NCBI RefSeq assembly: GCF_001506165.1
Contig: NZ_CP011427.1
Coordinates: forward strand, 3,596,001-3,660,000
Origin: Pantoea vagans
GTDB lineage: Bacteria; Pseudomonadota; Gammaproteobacteria; Enterobacterales; Enterobacteriaceae
Reading direction: 5' to 3'
DNA length: 64,000 nucleotides
In this document: in pieces, positions 20,343 to 28,746 of the stretch
Layout: each line of letters begins with the position of its first letter
Numbering within the stretch: the stretch's first letter is position 1
The notes under the pieces: model-generated
The model's input: the letters and a program-made list of their open reading frames with translations, nothing else
The model's database searches: none
What the model was told of the DNA's origin: nothing
Made by a program: the position numbers and the translations under genes

Positions 20343-21266
20343 ATGAATCTTCGTCGCCTGAAGTATTTTGTTAAAATTGTTGATGTCGGTAGCCTGACTC
20401 AAGCCGCAGATATTCTTCATATCGCTCAGCCTGCGCTCAGCCAGCAGCTGGCCACGCTGGAGGGGGAAGTCAATCAACAGCTCTTGATCCGTACCAAGCG
20501 CGGGGTCACGCCAACCGAAGCAGGCAAAACACTCTATTCTCATGCCCAGTCCATTTTGCGCCAGTGCGAACAGGCGCAAAGTGCGATTGATTTGGTGGGT
20601 GCATCTCTCAGCGGCAGCGTCTCGGTGGGTCTGGCACCTGGCACCGCCGCGCAAAACCTCGCGTTGCCGCTGATGATGGAAGTGCAGCAACAGCATCCTG
20701 GCATCGTGCTGTATTTCAATGAAAACTTCGGCACCACGCTCAGCGAATTGATCATGAATGGACGCATGGATATGGCAGTGATCTACGATCATCGCAGCAT
20801 CCATGGCCTGCGCTTCATGCCGTTGATGAAAGAAGATTTATGCTTCGTCTGCCCGTTCAGCCTGGCGAAACCGGTTAAAGAAATTCCGCTGGCACAGGTT
20901 GCACAATACGACCTGTTCCTGCCGCGCATTTATAACATCATGCGCAAAGTACTGGATGACGCCTTCACGCAAAACAACCTGCAGTATCGCGTGAAATGCG
21001 AGATCGAATCACAAACCACGCTGAATGCCGCCCTCAGCGCAGGTTTAGGCACCACCATCATGCCGGAGTCTGCCGCACGTGCGCTGCTGAAAAACGGTGA
21101 TACCTGGATGGCGAAGATAGTTGAGCCAGATGTACAGGCCTCACTGTCGTTCTGTATGTCCGACCACCTGCCGCTCTCCCAGCCAGCTGAAGCAGTGAAA
21201 TCGATTCTGCTGTCGTTGATGTCTCGTCGCAATGTCGAGAACCATCCGCTGACCCTGGTGGGATAA
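20343..21266 (+). CDS. Nac-like LysR-family nitrogen regulator
   Basis: 307 aa LysR-type regulator. The first 75 residues (MNLRRLKYFVKIVDVGSLTQ, then HIAQPALSQQ and LLIRTKRGVTPTEAGK) are almost the same as Klebsiella Nac, the nitrogen assimilation control protein; the effector domain is more diverged. The ATG at 20343 follows GGAGGG at 20329. Its promoter is sigma-54 with an NtrC enhancer, the established mode of nac regulation. Whether this is the sole Nac or a cluster-specific paralogue cannot be told. Likely role: activate pyroglutamate uptake and breakdown under nitrogen limitation. Confidence 0.87.
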   Translation: MNLRRLKYFVKIVDVGSLTQAADILHIAQPALSQQLATLEGEVNQQLLIRTKRGVTPTEAGKTLYSHAQSILRQCEQAQSAIDLVGASLSGSVSVGLAPGTAAQNLALPLMMEVQQQHPGIVLYFNENFGTTLSELIMNGRMDMAVIYDHRSIHGLRFMPLMKEDLCFVCPFSLAKPVKEIPLAQVAQYDLFLPRIYNIMRKVLDDAFTQNNLQYRVKCEIESQTTLNAALSAGLGTTIMPESAARALLKNGDTWMAKIVEPDVQASLSFCMSDHLPLSQPAEAVKSILLSLMSRRNVENHPLTLVG

Positions 21267-21282
21267 GACCCGCTTATTACCG

Positions 21283-21369
21283 CAAAGCGAAACCCTCTTA
21301 CAGCCCGCCTGGCGAACGCGCTAGATTGATTTGGTCTGTTGCCCGCTAAGGCGGGCGTGTTTCGCTTTG
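21283..21369. other. Inverted repeats between the Nac-like gene and the biotin-carrier-like gene
   Basis: CAAAGCGAAAC (21283-21293) pairs with GTTTCGCTTTG (21359-21369). Inside, GCCCGC-TAAG-GCGGGC (21341-21356) is followed by GTGTTT and may serve as a weak terminator of the LysR gene. Confidence 0.55.
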
Positions 21370-21380
21370 ACGGGAACCCC

Positions 21381-21794
21381 ATGGAAAAAACCGCGATACC
21401 GCTGCCCACGCTGCGTGCGTTGGCGCGCAAAATGCAAAGCTCCGGCCTCAACAGTCTGGCACTTGAGGGCAAACAGTGGTCAGTACGTCTGACCTTCGCC
21501 CCAGCATGCCCCTCCCCCGTTATCCTGGCAGAGGAAACCCCACCGGCGACACAGGCGATTGGCGCCCCCATGCCGGGTACGCTGCTGCGCCGCCATCCTC
21601 TTAGCCAACAGGATTTTGTTCAGCCCGGTCAGCAGGTAGAAGCTCAGGATCTGCTCGCCGTGGTGCAGGTTGGCCCCTTGTATGTTCCGGTGCTCAGCCC
21701 GCTAAAAGGGCGTGTACACCAACTGACTCAACCCTCGAACAGCCCGGTTGAATATGCGGAAGAAATCATGACTATTCAGTCAGATAGTGAGTAA
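21381..21794 (+). CDS. Biotin/lipoyl-domain protein without the acceptor lysine (BCCP-like)
   Basis: 137 aa. The layout is that of the biotin carboxyl carrier protein: an N-terminal helical part, a Pro/Ala-rich linker, then a biotinyl-like beta domain (about residues 60-130) with GAPMPGTLLRR and VQPGQQVEAQDLLAVVQ. The biotin-accepting E-A-M-K-M motif is replaced by Q-V-G-P-L, with Pro99 where the lysine should be, so it cannot be biotinylated in the usual way. Such proteins often neighbour pxpABC-type genes together with a biotin carboxylase, but none is here. It may be a non-catalytic adaptor or a decaying remnant. The ATG at 21381 is preferred over an upstream start. Confidence 0.75.
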   Translation: MEKTAIPLPTLRALARKMQSSGLNSLALEGKQWSVRLTFAPACPSPVILAEETPPATQAIGAPMPGTLLRRHPLSQQDFVQPGQQVEAQDLLAVVQVGPLYVPVLSPLKGRVHQLTQPSNSPVEYAEEIMTIQSDSE

Positions 21795-21922
21795 ATAATC
21801 GGGTTATAAGGGGCACTTATCGCCTCAAAGTTTTTATGTCTTATGCCCTTGCGGCATAACTGCATAAAGTCAAAAAAGACCAATTACGCCGACAACACCT
21901 TCGGCGAGACGAGGAGAGGCAA

Positions 21923-22675
21923 ATGCCATTTTCAGATTATAAAACCGCGCTGGTCACTGGCGCATCCGCCGGTATGGGCGAAGCGATTGTTGAGCGTCTG
22001 TGCAAAGAAGGCATCACCGTGCACGCCGTCGCGCGTCGCAAGGAACAACTGGCCGCACTGGCCGATCGCACTGGCTGCATTCCCCATGCGGTGGATGTCA
22101 GTGACGTTAATGCGCTGACGGCACTGTGCAAAGATCTCGAGATCGACATTCTGGTGAATAACGCTGGCTTGTCGCACCCTGGCTCAATCCTCGACGCAGA
22201 TGAGAATGTGGTGGAGACGCAAGTTGACGTCAACCTGCGTGCGGTTTTACACCTGTGCCGTTTGCTGGTCCCTGGCATGGTGGCTCGTGACCGTGGCCAT
22301 GTGTTCAACATCACGTCGATTGCCGCGATTTACAACTTCAACGGCAACTCGGTGTACCACGCCACCAAAGCCGGTGTGCATGCCCTGTCACGCCAGCTGC
22401 GCGTTGACTGTTATGGCAAACGCGTGCGTATCACCGAAATCTGCCCTGGCCGTGTCGCCACCGATATCTTCGGCAATGTCTCTGGCGACCACGATGACGC
22501 TCGCCGCCGCTTCATTGATGGCTTCGAACTGCCGCAGGCCAAAGACATCGCCGACTGCGTAGCCTTTGCGCTCTCTGCCCCGGTGGCGGTGAATATCGGC
22601 AACATCGAAATCACCCCGACGCTGCAGGTGCCGGGCGGTCTTTCCACTATGCGACCGGGCGACCGCACCGCGTAA
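21923..22675 (+). CDS. SDR-family oxidoreductase
   Basis: Classical short-chain dehydrogenase/reductase, 250 aa. The cofactor motif TGASAGMG is at residues 12-19, NNAG is present, and the catalytic Ser and YHATK (Tyr/Lys) lie near 132-156. RBS GAGGAGAGG precedes the ATG. It resembles the YdfG/serine 3-dehydrogenase branch (EICPGRVATDIFG). It is followed by the permeases at 22 nt and so is part of the transporter operon. The substrate is unknown; an amino or hydroxy acid made around 5-oxoproline metabolism is plausible. Confidence 0.88.
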   Translation: MPFSDYKTALVTGASAGMGEAIVERLCKEGITVHAVARRKEQLAALADRTGCIPHAVDVSDVNALTALCKDLEIDILVNNAGLSHPGSILDADENVVETQVDVNLRAVLHLCRLLVPGMVARDRGHVFNITSIAAIYNFNGNSVYHATKAGVHALSRQLRVDCYGKRVRITEICPGRVATDIFGNVSGDHDDARRRFIDGFELPQAKDIADCVAFALSAPVAVNIGNIEITPTLQVPGGLSTMRPGDRTA

Positions 22676-22697
22676 TACCGTACTAAGAGGTAACTGT

Positions 22698-23393
22698 ATG
22701 GCACTTGATTTCAGCAGTGTGATAACCGGCCATTACGGCCAGATGATCGTTGACGGAACGGTGGTCACCCTTGAACTGGCGTTAGGTGCCTGGCTGCTGG
22801 CAATGGTTCTTGCCCTGCTGCTGGTGGTGATCCGCCTGACGGAAAATCGTATTGCCGTTGGGCTGGTCAAAGCGTATGTCTCCTATCACCGTAATGTGCC
22901 CACCTTAATTCAGTTAATGATGTGGTACTTCGCGATCCCTACGCTGCTGCCGGAATCCGTGCAGATGCTGATAGTCGATTACAACGCTGAGTTTCTGTTC
23001 TCACTGGTTGCGCTCGGACTGTGTCAGGCCGCGTATTTCTCCGAAGACATTCGCAGCGGCCTGCGCGCCATTCCTGATGGACAAAACGAAGCGGCTCGCG
23101 CACTGGGCATGAGCTATGTGCGCGCCATGCGTTCCGTGATCCTGCCACAGGGCATTCGCAACGCGCTGCCATCCGTCATTAACCACACCGTGCTGCTGTT
23201 TAAAAACACCAGTCTGGCGATGGTCATCGGCGTGGCGGAGCTGACCTATGTCACCCGTGATATTGAGAACCAGACTTTCCGTACCTTCGAGTCCTACTTA
23301 GTGGCAACCGTGGGTTACCTGTTCTTCTCCCTGCTGCTGATGGGCCTTGGCGCGCTGCTGGCCCGCCGCTTCCAACGCGTCTACGCGAGGTAA
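22698..23393 (+). CDS. Polar amino acid ABC transporter permease
   Basis: Inner-membrane permease of the His/Glu/Gln family, 231 aa, with about five helices. The EAA-loop region reads GQNEAARALGMSYVRAMRSVILPQ, the usual contact for the ATPase. It overlaps the next permease by one base (TAATG). Together with the next gene it forms the heterodimeric channel. Confidence 0.93.
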   Translation: MALDFSSVITGHYGQMIVDGTVVTLELALGAWLLAMVLALLLVVIRLTENRIAVGLVKAYVSYHRNVPTLIQLMMWYFAIPTLLPESVQMLIVDYNAEFLFSLVALGLCQAAYFSEDIRSGLRAIPDGQNEAARALGMSYVRAMRSVILPQGIRNALPSVINHTVLLFKNTSLAMVIGVAELTYVTRDIENQTFRTFESYLVATVGYLFFSLLLMGLGALLARRFQRVYAR

Positions 23394-24160
23394 TGGCAAT
23401 GTTTGAGATTTTCACCATTTTGCATGACAACGGCATGCTGCTGTTAATGGGCCAGTACCCTAATGGCCCGCTGGGCGGCGTGCTCTGTACCCTGCTGATT
23501 TCAGTGCTGGCCGTGCTCTTTGCTTTCCCCATCGGGGTGCTGCTGGGTCTGGCGCGACTGTCTCCGTGGCGCTGGCTGAGCTGGCCTGCCACCTGCTGGG
23601 TCTATTTGCTGCGCGGCATTCCCCTGATGATGGTGGTGTTCTGGACCTACTTCTGCGTACCGCTACTGATTGGCCACAACATCAGCGGCTTCGCCACCAT
23701 GCTGTGTACGCTGGTGATTTACGAAAGTGCCTACATCGCCGAAATCGTACGTGGCGGCATTCAGGCCTTGCCACACGGACAGTATGAGGCCTCACGTGCG
23801 CTGGGTATGAGCCACCTCAAAACCTTGCGTTTGGTGATTCTGCCGCAGGCGCTGTTCAACACCTTGCCAAGCCTGGTGAGCCAGTTGGTGTCGATCATCA
23901 AAGACTCGACGCTCGGCTACGTGATTAACGTACCGGAGCTGACCTTTGCCGCGAATCAGGTGAGCAACCAGTTACTGACGAAACCGTTCCAGGTATTTGC
24001 GATTGTGGCGCTGAGCTATTACATCATCTGCTTCAGCCTCACCTGGCTTGCCAATAAACTCGAAGCGCATATTGCGCAGAAACGTCGCCAACCGCCGCAG
24101 GCCAATGCCAATGCCAATGTGGCACCCGCGGTGATGCTGACTAAAACCTCTTCGCAATAA
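23393..24160 (+). CDS. Polar amino acid ABC transporter permease (second subunit)
   Basis: 255 aa permease of the same family. The EAA loop (GQYEASRALGMSHLKTLRLV) is followed by LPQALFNTLPSLVSQLV. The start codon shares its A with the stop of the upstream gene, so translation is coupled. The C-terminal tail is polar and Ala/Asn rich. Confidence 0.93.
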   Translation: MAMFEIFTILHDNGMLLLMGQYPNGPLGGVLCTLLISVLAVLFAFPIGVLLGLARLSPWRWLSWPATCWVYLLRGIPLMMVVFWTYFCVPLLIGHNISGFATMLCTLVIYESAYIAEIVRGGIQALPHGQYEASRALGMSHLKTLRLVILPQALFNTLPSLVSQLVSIIKDSTLGYVINVPELTFAANQVSNQLLTKPFQVFAIVALSYYIICFSLTWLANKLEAHIAQKRRQPPQANANANVAPAVMLTKTSSQ

Positions 24161-24169
24161 GGAAGCTTT

Positions 24170-24907
24170 ATGAGCCCAATGATCATGTTTAATCAGGTCA
24201 ACAAATGGTACGGCGCTTATCAGGCGCTGACTGACCTGAGTGCCGAAATCAACACCGGTGAAGTAGTGGTGGTGTGTGGTCCGTCCGGTTCGGGTAAATC
24301 GACACTGATCCGCACCGTCAATCGCCTCGAACCGATTGATAACGGCCAAATTGTGTTTAATGGCATTGATATTCACGGCAGCAGCACGCGGTTGAACCAT
24401 CTGCGCACCCGGATTGGCTTTGTGTTTCAGAGCTTCAACCTGTTCCCACACGTCTCGGTGGCTGAAAACATCATGATGTCGCCGATGAAAGTGTTGGGTG
24501 TGAAACGTGCCGAGGCGCGCCAGCAGGCGGGGGAGTTGCTGGAGCGAGTGGGGTTATCCCATAAAGCGGATGCCTACCCGGCACAGCTCTCCGGCGGCCA
24601 GCAGCAACGCGTGGCGATTGCCCGTGCGCTGGCGATGAAACCACCGGTGATGCTGTTTGATGAACCGACCTCCGCGCTCGATCCCGAGATGGTCGGCGAA
24701 GTCTTGTCGGTGATGCGCAGTCTGGCGCAGGAAGGCATGACCATGATGTGTGTGACGCACGAAATGAATTTTGCCCGCGAAGTGGCGGATACCATCTGGT
24801 TTATGGATCAGGGGCAAATTCTGGAGAAAGCGACGCCTGAGAACTTCTTCAATCAGCCACAGCACCCGCGTGCGCAGCGCTTTTTGAGTGATTTGCGATC
24901 GCATTGA
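24170..24907 (+). CDS. Polar amino acid ABC transporter ATP-binding protein
   Basis: 245 aa GlnQ/HisP-type ATPase. Walker [10 protein letters not shown] (about residues 38-46), the signature LSGGQQQR, Walker [15 protein letters not shown] and the switch His in CVTHEM are all intact. It ends the pyroglutamate-cluster transporter operon and is followed by a good terminator. With the binding protein at 15.0 kb and two permeases it makes a complete importer. Confidence 0.95.
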   Translation: MSPMIMFNQVNKWYGAYQALTDLSAEINTGEVVVVCGPSGSGKSTLIRTVNRLEPIDNGQIVFNGIDIHGSSTRLNHLRTRIGFVFQSFNLFPHVSVAENIMMSPMKVLGVKRAEARQQAGELLERVGLSHKADAYPAQLSGGQQQRVAIARALAMKPPVMLFDEPTSALDPEMVGEVLSVMRSLAQEGMTMMCVTHEMNFAREVADTIWFMDQGQILEKATPENFFNQPQHPRAQRFLSDLRSH

Positions 24908-24911
24908 TGTA

Positions 24912-24965
24912 ACGTCGCGGCGCAATTCATTGCGCGTATTTCAACCTCGCGCGATACATCGCGCC
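24912..24965. repeat. Paired-hairpin intergenic repeat (copy b)
   Basis: GCGCAATTCATTGCGC and GCGCGATACATCGCGC form two adjacent short hairpins of the type seen elsewhere in the window. Confidence 0.55.
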
Positions 24966-24992
24966 CGAACGAAATGCGGCACGAAAACAGTG

Positions 24993-25020
24993 TAAGGTCG
25001 GCAGTTATGCCGACCGTTTT
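24993..25020 (+). terminator. Terminator of the amino acid ABC operon
   Basis: GGTCGGC pairs with GCCGACC over a six-base loop and is followed by GTTTT. It separates the operon from the convergent dehydrogenase gene. Confidence 0.8.
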
Positions 25021-25036
25021 CATCACCGAGCTATCT

Positions 25037-26206
25037 TTAGCAATCCACCCACACCGCACCGGCATCCGCTGACTGCACACACTGCTCAACCCAGCGCACG
25101 CCCATCAAACCGGCATGCACATCCGGATACCAGAAATCAGCAAGGAATGCCTCATCGCCCCGGTCGGTGGCATCCATCGCCAGCGCAAAACGACGATAGA
25201 GATTTGACCAGGCTTCAAACATCCCTTCTGGGTGGCCACCGCCAATACGATCGTCCGCCAGTGCCGTGCGATGCAGGTAACCCATCCCTCGCTCCAGTAT
25301 CTGCACCGGTTCACCCTGCACTTCATAACGCAGCTGGTTTGGCTGCTCATCCCACCACTCCAGGCTGGCCTTCTCGCCAATCACGCGCACCTTCTGCCCG
25401 TGCATCGAACCACAGTTGACGGCGGAAGCCCACATGGTGCCCACCGCACCGTTGTCATACTCCATCATGACAAAGGCATTATCTTCCAGCGGTGCGCGGG
25501 TTTTGACAAAGCTCTGGCGACTGCACAACAGGCGTTTCACCTGCAGTTTAGGCACCATGGTTTCGGCGATAAACAGCGGATGCGTTGCCAGATCCCCCAG
25601 CACATAGCTTGGTCCGACAAACCGCGGATCGACACGCCATTTGGTGCTTTCGTTTTGCAACTCGACAGCTTCATTATGGAAACCGTGCGCGAACTGCATA
25701 TTGATAATGCGAATTTCACCCAGTAGCCCTTCAGCGATCATCTCGCGTGCCTGATGAATCAGCTGATGTCCGGCATAACCGTAAGTGACACCAATGATCT
25801 TTTTCTTCTCGGCACAGAGTTTTTCCAGCTCGTCCGCTTCTGCAGTGGTGAAACAGAGCGGTTTCTCACACACCACATGCAGGCCTGCATTGAGTGCAGC
25901 ACGGCAGATGGTGAAATGGGTATTGTTGGGGGTCGCGATGGACACCGCTTCGATGCCATCTTCACGCGCGGCCTCAGCGGCGAACATCGTTTCGTAGTCG
26001 GGATAACAGCGCTCGGCATCGACCCCCAGAGAGGCACCAAAGGCGCGACCACGCTCAGCATTAAGATCAAACGCGCCAGCCTGGAGGACAAAGTTGCCAT
26101 CACGTAGTGCTGCAGAGCGATGAATGTAACCTATCTGGCTGGTGCCACCGCCGCCGACCATGCCCCAGCGCAGGGAACGATTCAGTGCTTTAATGCCGTT
26201 AATCAT
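25037..26206 (-). CDS. Gfo/Idh/MocA-family oxidoreductase
   Basis: NAD(P)-dependent sugar or cyclitol dehydrogenase-like protein, 389 aa. The Rossmann motif GMVGGGGTSQIG is near residue 15, the active-site CEKPL lies near 120, and VGPSYVLGDLATHPLFIAE matches the substrate-domain position. The family oxidises sugars, often at C1 or C3, or inositols. It is 10 nt downstream of a TIM-barrel isomerase gene, the usual pairing for 3-keto-sugar or inositol pathways. Exact substrate unknown. Confidence 0.88.
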   Translation of the reverse strand: MINGIKALNRSLRWGMVGGGGTSQIGYIHRSAALRDGNFVLQAGAFDLNAERGRAFGASLGVDAERCYPDYETMFAAEAAREDGIEAVSIATPNNTHFTICRAALNAGLHVVCEKPLCFTTAEADELEKLCAEKKKIIGVTYGYAGHQLIHQAREMIAEGLLGEIRIINMQFAHGFHNEAVELQNESTKWRVDPRFVGPSYVLGDLATHPLFIAETMVPKLQVKRLLCSRQSFVKTRAPLEDNAFVMMEYDNGAVGTMWASAVNCGSMHGQKVRVIGEKASLEWWDEQPNQLRYEVQGEPVQILERGMGYLHRTALADDRIGGGHPEGMFEAWSNLYRRFALAMDATDRGDEAFLADFWYPDVHAGLMGVRWVEQCVQSADAGAVWVDC

Positions 26207-26216
26207 GATGTTCTCC

Positions 26217-27140
26217 TTAGAATCCGACCGATTGCAGATAGTGCAGGCTGGCAGTCACGTCACGCAGACTGGTGTCCGCGTTGCGCGGATCGCGCTCTTG
26301 CTCAATGGTGATCCAGCCCTGATAGTTGCGCTCAGCGAGGAAAGCACGCACCGCTGGATAATCAATCGCCCCTTTGCCAATTGGGCACATCACGCCTTCG
26401 GCGCAAGCGGCAAAGAAGTCCACCCCACGCGCAATCACATCGCGCCAGACGGCGTCGTTCACGTCTTTGAAATGCAGATAATCGATACGATCCCAATAGC
26501 GGCTTAGGTACGGAATCGGGTCCATGCCGGAGTAATACAGGTGTCCGGTGTCGAGGCATAAGCCAGCCACCTCGTGTGGGATATCCTGCACCAACTGCGC
26601 CAGTTCGTCGGCAAACTCAATGCAGCCGCCAGCATGCGGGTGGATCACTGCACGTACGCCATACTCGTTCCAGGCGATCTGGCTCAGGGTGGTGATGTGC
26701 TGCATCATGCGCTGCCAGTCATCGCGGGAAAGGCGAGGCGCTTTATCTGACTGCCCGGCGTATTTCGCGCGTTCTGGATTACCAAAATCGATAATCACCA
26801 GATAGGGCGCGGGAAGGTTATCCGCGTGCGTTTTCTCAGCAGTCGGCACTTGTGACAGGTTGCGGCAGATGTTGTGGGTCAACTCGACCATGGCGGGGAA
26901 GTTCGCCTCGCTGACCAGATCATCAAAGATCGTGCCTGCCACCAGCGAAAGCTGATGCGCCTCTAACTGCTGACGCAGTTCACTGGCATCGGTGGGCAGA
27001 TAACTCCACGGGCCGAGTTCAATGCTTTTGTAACCCGCCTGAGCTGCCTCGGTGAGGACTTTCTGCCACGGCGGCAGAAAAGGATTTTTCGGATCGTCGA
27101 CACCCCAGCTGCAGGGTGCGTTAGCAATATGAATAGTCAT
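26217..27140 (-). CDS. Sugar phosphate isomerase/epimerase-like TIM-barrel protein (IolE type)
   Basis: 307 aa xylose-isomerase-like TIM barrel. The N-terminal IHIANAPCSWGVDDP strongly recalls myo-inosose dehydratase IolE and relatives. Metal-ligand positions appear around VIHPHAGG, LCLDTGHLYY and LHFKDVN. The ATG at 27140 has AAGGAACG upstream. Divalent-metal isomerase or dehydratase activity on a keto-sugar or inosose is the likely role. First gene of a two-gene operon controlled by the LacI operators at 27.17-27.27 kb. Confidence 0.85.
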   Translation of the reverse strand: MTIHIANAPCSWGVDDPKNPFLPPWQKVLTEAAQAGYKSIELGPWSYLPTDASELRQQLEAHQLSLVAGTIFDDLVSEANFPAMVELTHNICRNLSQVPTAEKTHADNLPAPYLVIIDFGNPERAKYAGQSDKAPRLSRDDWQRMMQHITTLSQIAWNEYGVRAVIHPHAGGCIEFADELAQLVQDIPHEVAGLCLDTGHLYYSGMDPIPYLSRYWDRIDYLHFKDVNDAVWRDVIARGVDFFAACAEGVMCPIGKGAIDYPAVRAFLAERNYQGWITIEQERDPRNADTSLRDVTASLHYLQSVGF

Positions 27141-27171
27141 GATCGTTCCTTGCGGTAGTGGATAGCGCAAG

Positions 27172-27271
27172 TATCAAATAAAAATTTCACCTTCAGCAAT
27201 CATGAAACTTTCATTTTTTGATAGCGATCAAGTTATTTTTCATCATTAATTTGATAGATTATCTATCAAAT
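27172..27271. promoter_or_regulatory. LacI-type operators before the isomerase operon
   Basis: A TATCAAATAAAA box lies at 27174, TTTTGATAG at about 27214, and a perfect palindrome at 27249-27271 with 11-bp arms ATTTGATAGAT around one T. The same TTTGATA half-sites recur before the divergent dehydrogenase gene at 28.4-28.7 kb. The neighbouring LacI protein (27394-28422) is the natural candidate to bind them. Confidence 0.75.
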
Positions 27272-27280
27272 GCAGCCAGA

Positions 27281-27348
27281 GTGCGCATAAATGCGCACCC
27301 TACGAGATCGGTGCACAATCGTTGTAGGGTTGCCATTCATGGCGACCG
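27281..27348. repeat. Paired-hairpin intergenic repeat (copy c, intact reference copy)
   Basis: GTGCGCAT-AA-ATGCGCAC, then CCTACGA, a spacer, TGTAGGG and a hairpin TTGCCATTCATGGCGACC. This intact copy shows what the copy interrupted by the IS at 54.7-56.1 kb looked like. A further CGCCATTTGTGGCG hairpin lies at about 27375. Confidence 0.75.
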
Positions 27349-27393
27349 GGAAACGAATAACTGTGTAGCAGTCCGCCATTTGTGGCGACAGGC

Positions 27394-28422
27394 TCACAAA
27401 TTCTCCCGCGTGATGATCGCAAACGGCAGCGTCACCAGCGAGAAGTGATCGCCTGATTCCGTGGCCTGCTGCTGCACCGTACGCGCCAACTGCCGTGCCA
27501 TATCATCGATATCATGGCGGATCATCACCGTAATGCTGCCGTCAATCAGCGCCAGATCCCCCTCTTTCACCGGACCATGGCAAACCAGTGCCACCTTCCG
27601 CTGTGGCTGTTGGCGTAGCGCATGGATCACCCCCTCAATTCCGCCACAGGGGGCGTAAATCAATGCGAGATCAGCATGCTCATCCAGTAACTGGCGCGTG
27701 GCATGATAGCCACCATCAATTGACTCATGGGTTTTCAATGGCTCCAGCACCCGGCGGGCACTGTCTTGTTCCCGCAGATAGGATCGGAAGCTGATCTCAC
27801 AGCTCTCCTGACAGGTAAAACGATGGTCACCGACCAACACGCCCACCGATCCCGGCTGATGCAGCAGATGCGAGGCCACCCAACCGGCGGTGCGCCCGGC
27901 TTTCTGATTATCCAGCCCAAAATAACCGGCGTGGCCGCAGGGAGAAAAATTCGAAAACAGCGCATAAACCCGCACGCCCTGCCGCGAGATATGCTCAATC
28001 GCATGGCGAATCAGCGGATGGTCCAGCGCCACCAATCCAATAGCATCCACTTGCTCAGCCAGCTTATGCAGGGATGCCACCACCGCAGCAACATCATCAA
28101 TATCGTGCCAGTAAAATAACGGCTCACTGCCGGCAGGATGGAGCGGCTGGGTATGCTGCCGCAGTGCGTCAGTGAACGCATGATAGAAAGAGTAAGATTT
28201 GGAGAGCAGGATGAAACCCATACGTAACGTCACGCCTGCCGTTTGCTGTGTTTCGTGGAACGCCGCGACGGGGCCAACGCGATACCCCAGGCGATTCGCG
28301 GCTTCAAGTACCTTTTGCTCGGTGGCTGCGCGAACCGGTGCGCGACGGTTCAGCACGCGATCTACGGTCGCAACACCCACACCCGCCGCATCGGCAATGG
28401 CATTCATGGTGATTTTACTCAT
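27394..28422 (-). CDS. LacI-family transcriptional regulator (first)
   Basis: 342 aa. The N-terminal helix-turn-helix reads ITMNAIADAAGVGVATVDRVLNRRAPV, with the hinge helix at about residues 45-55, followed by a periplasmic-binding-protein-like sensor domain. The long form VGPVAAFHETQQ and the C-terminal domain resemble the YurK/AraR-independent inositol-type LacI group, but the effector is not readable. It sits between two divergent sugar-oxidoreductase operons, and TTTGATA palindromes surround it, including one 18 bp before its own start, which suggests autoregulation. Confidence 0.9.
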   Translation of the reverse strand: MSKITMNAIADAAGVGVATVDRVLNRRAPVRAATEQKVLEAANRLGYRVGPVAAFHETQQTAGVTLRMGFILLSKSYSFYHAFTDALRQHTQPLHPAGSEPLFYWHDIDDVAAVVASLHKLAEQVDAIGLVALDHPLIRHAIEHISRQGVRVYALFSNFSPCGHAGYFGLDNQKAGRTAGWVASHLLHQPGSVGVLVGDHRFTCQESCEISFRSYLREQDSARRVLEPLKTHESIDGGYHATRQLLDEHADLALIYAPCGGIEGVIHALRQQPQRKVALVCHGPVKEGDLALIDGSITVMIRHDIDDMARQLARTVQQQATESGDHFSLVTLPFAIITRENL

Positions 28423-28439
28423 CAATAGCTTCCAGTAAA

Positions 28440-28732
28440 TTGATAGTTAATTATCAAAAATAATGCCCGAATTCGTTTTAGAGTGCGAATCTGTTGTTGG
28501 ATAAGTCGTCATCAAATCTCACTATTTGATAGAAAGCCTCTCAGTATTTTGATCCCCCTCGCAAAAATGAAATGATTCATTTCATTCAGATACCATCCAG
28601 AATAAATGTTTGATATTTATTCTCCCGACACCTGTGCTTCAGGCTGATGGATTTACATCAGGAAAGGATTAGAGGGTGCGGTTGCCGCTTCCTATATTTG
28701 ATGGCTGGCTCCCGGTTCATTAGGTATCAAAT
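28440..28732. promoter_or_regulatory. LacI-type operator cluster in the divergent promoter region
   Basis: The 324-bp gap between the LacI gene and the 28747 gene carries TTGATA-GTTAAT-TATCAA (28440-28457), ATCAAAT-N6-ATTTGAT (28511-28530), GTTTGATATT at about 28603, ATTTGATGG at about 28696 and TATCAAATAAAA at 28725. The last box is shared with the isomerase promoter region. These explain joint control of both operons. Confidence 0.75.
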
Positions 28733-28746
28733 AAAACGGAGATGAT

